DNA from: Chloroflexota bacterium
Lineage (GTDB): Bacteria > Chloroflexota > Dehalococcoidia > UBA1151
Direction of reading: 5' to 3'
Assembly: GCA_022561735.1 (NCBI GenBank)
Contig: JADFQR010000114.1
Location: forward strand, 1 to 5,205
DNA length: 5,205 nt
Both the position numbers and the translations under genes were made by a program. The notes under the pieces are model-generated. The model did not search any database, had not been told where the DNA came from, and worked only from the letters and a program-made list of their open reading frames with translations. Each line of letters begins with the position of its first letter. Within the stretch, counting starts at the first letter, position 1. Positions 5,101 to 5,205 of the stretch are shown here, in pieces.

Positions 5101-5205
5101 ATGACCACCGTCGGTACCGGAGATCTCAAGTTTGAGCTGGACCCTGACTGGCCTCGCGGCATGCCGGAGGGCTGGGTGTTCACGCTGGCCTCGGGTGTTG
5201 CGGTC
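5101..5205 (+). CDS. N-terminus of an NHL/peptidyl-hydroxyglycine amidating-lyase-like beta-propeller protein (partial)
   Basis: Only the first 35 codons are in the window. FELDPDWPRGMPEGW (11-25) followed by FTLASGVAV matches the opening of bacterial six-bladed beta-propeller proteins annotated as peptidyl-alpha-hydroxyglycine alpha-amidating lyase family. In these, a PDWP..PEGW stretch leads into the first NHL blade (GVAVD). Bacterial members are mostly uncharacterised, and the amidation role known from animals should not be assumed. GGAG (5090-5093) lies 7 nt before this ATG. An overlapping ATG at 5097 in another frame stops after 12 codons and is discarded. No secretion signal is seen in the first 35 residues. 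The call rests on a short stretch, so the family is likely but not certain. Confidence 0.65.
   Translation, partial: MTTVGTGDLKFELDPDWPRGMPEGWVFTLASGVAV

Noticed and set aside
1..5205. A new defence, mobile or CRISPR-like system
   Set aside because: No nuclease, transposase, integrase, reverse transcriptase, repeat array or tRNA-associated attachment site is visible; all six genes belong to metabolic or stress-type families.

Overview
This is a GC-rich (roughly 60%) bacterial chromosomal segment with six protein-coding genes and no RNA genes, CRISPR array, insertion sequence or phage marker that I can see. The gene content suggests a free-living heterotroph of the Chloroflexota, possibly the SAR202 clade: tandem enolase-superfamily sugar-acid dehydratases, a universal-stress/CBS fusion, a flavin split-barrel protein and an amidating-lyase-like beta-propeller. 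Expansion of enolase-superfamily paralogues is a described trait of SAR202. This placement is an inference from gene content only, because no taxonomic marker gene is present.

Layout. Positions 1-2409 hold two paralogous mandelate racemase/galactonate dehydratase-like genes on the minus strand. The upstream copy (2409-1237) is complete. The downstream copy (1084 to beyond base 1) is cut by the window edge about 25 residues before its expected end. They are about 70% identical by hand alignment and are separated by a 152-bp gap rich in potential hairpins. A 182-bp divergent intergenic region (2410-2591) follows. On the plus strand, 2592-3962 encodes a USP-USP-CBS-CBS protein whose stop codon overlaps the start of a pyridoxamine-5'-phosphate-oxidase-like split-barrel gene (3962-4414), making a two-gene translationally coupled unit. 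A DinB/ClbS-like four-helix-bundle gene lies convergently on the minus strand (4982-4455). A second divergent gap (4983-5100) carries a plausible sigma-70-type promoter and two inverted repeats, and leads into the first 35 codons of a beta-propeller gene (5101 to beyond 5205).

How the genes may work together. The two dehydratases probably remove water from related sugar acids (aldonates or similar), giving 2-keto-3-deoxy acids for central metabolism. Their catalytic residues are shared, while the specificity loops differ, so they look like duplicated and diverging enzymes. The USP/CBS protein plus the split-barrel protein look like a small adenine-nucleotide-sensing and redox or stress module. 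The DinB-like and propeller genes have no evident link to either group. I see no convincing new defence, mobile or RNA system. The most interesting points are the diverging dehydratase pair, the degenerate nucleotide-binding motifs in the USP-CBS fusion, and the dyad that brackets the putative -10 box upstream of the propeller gene.
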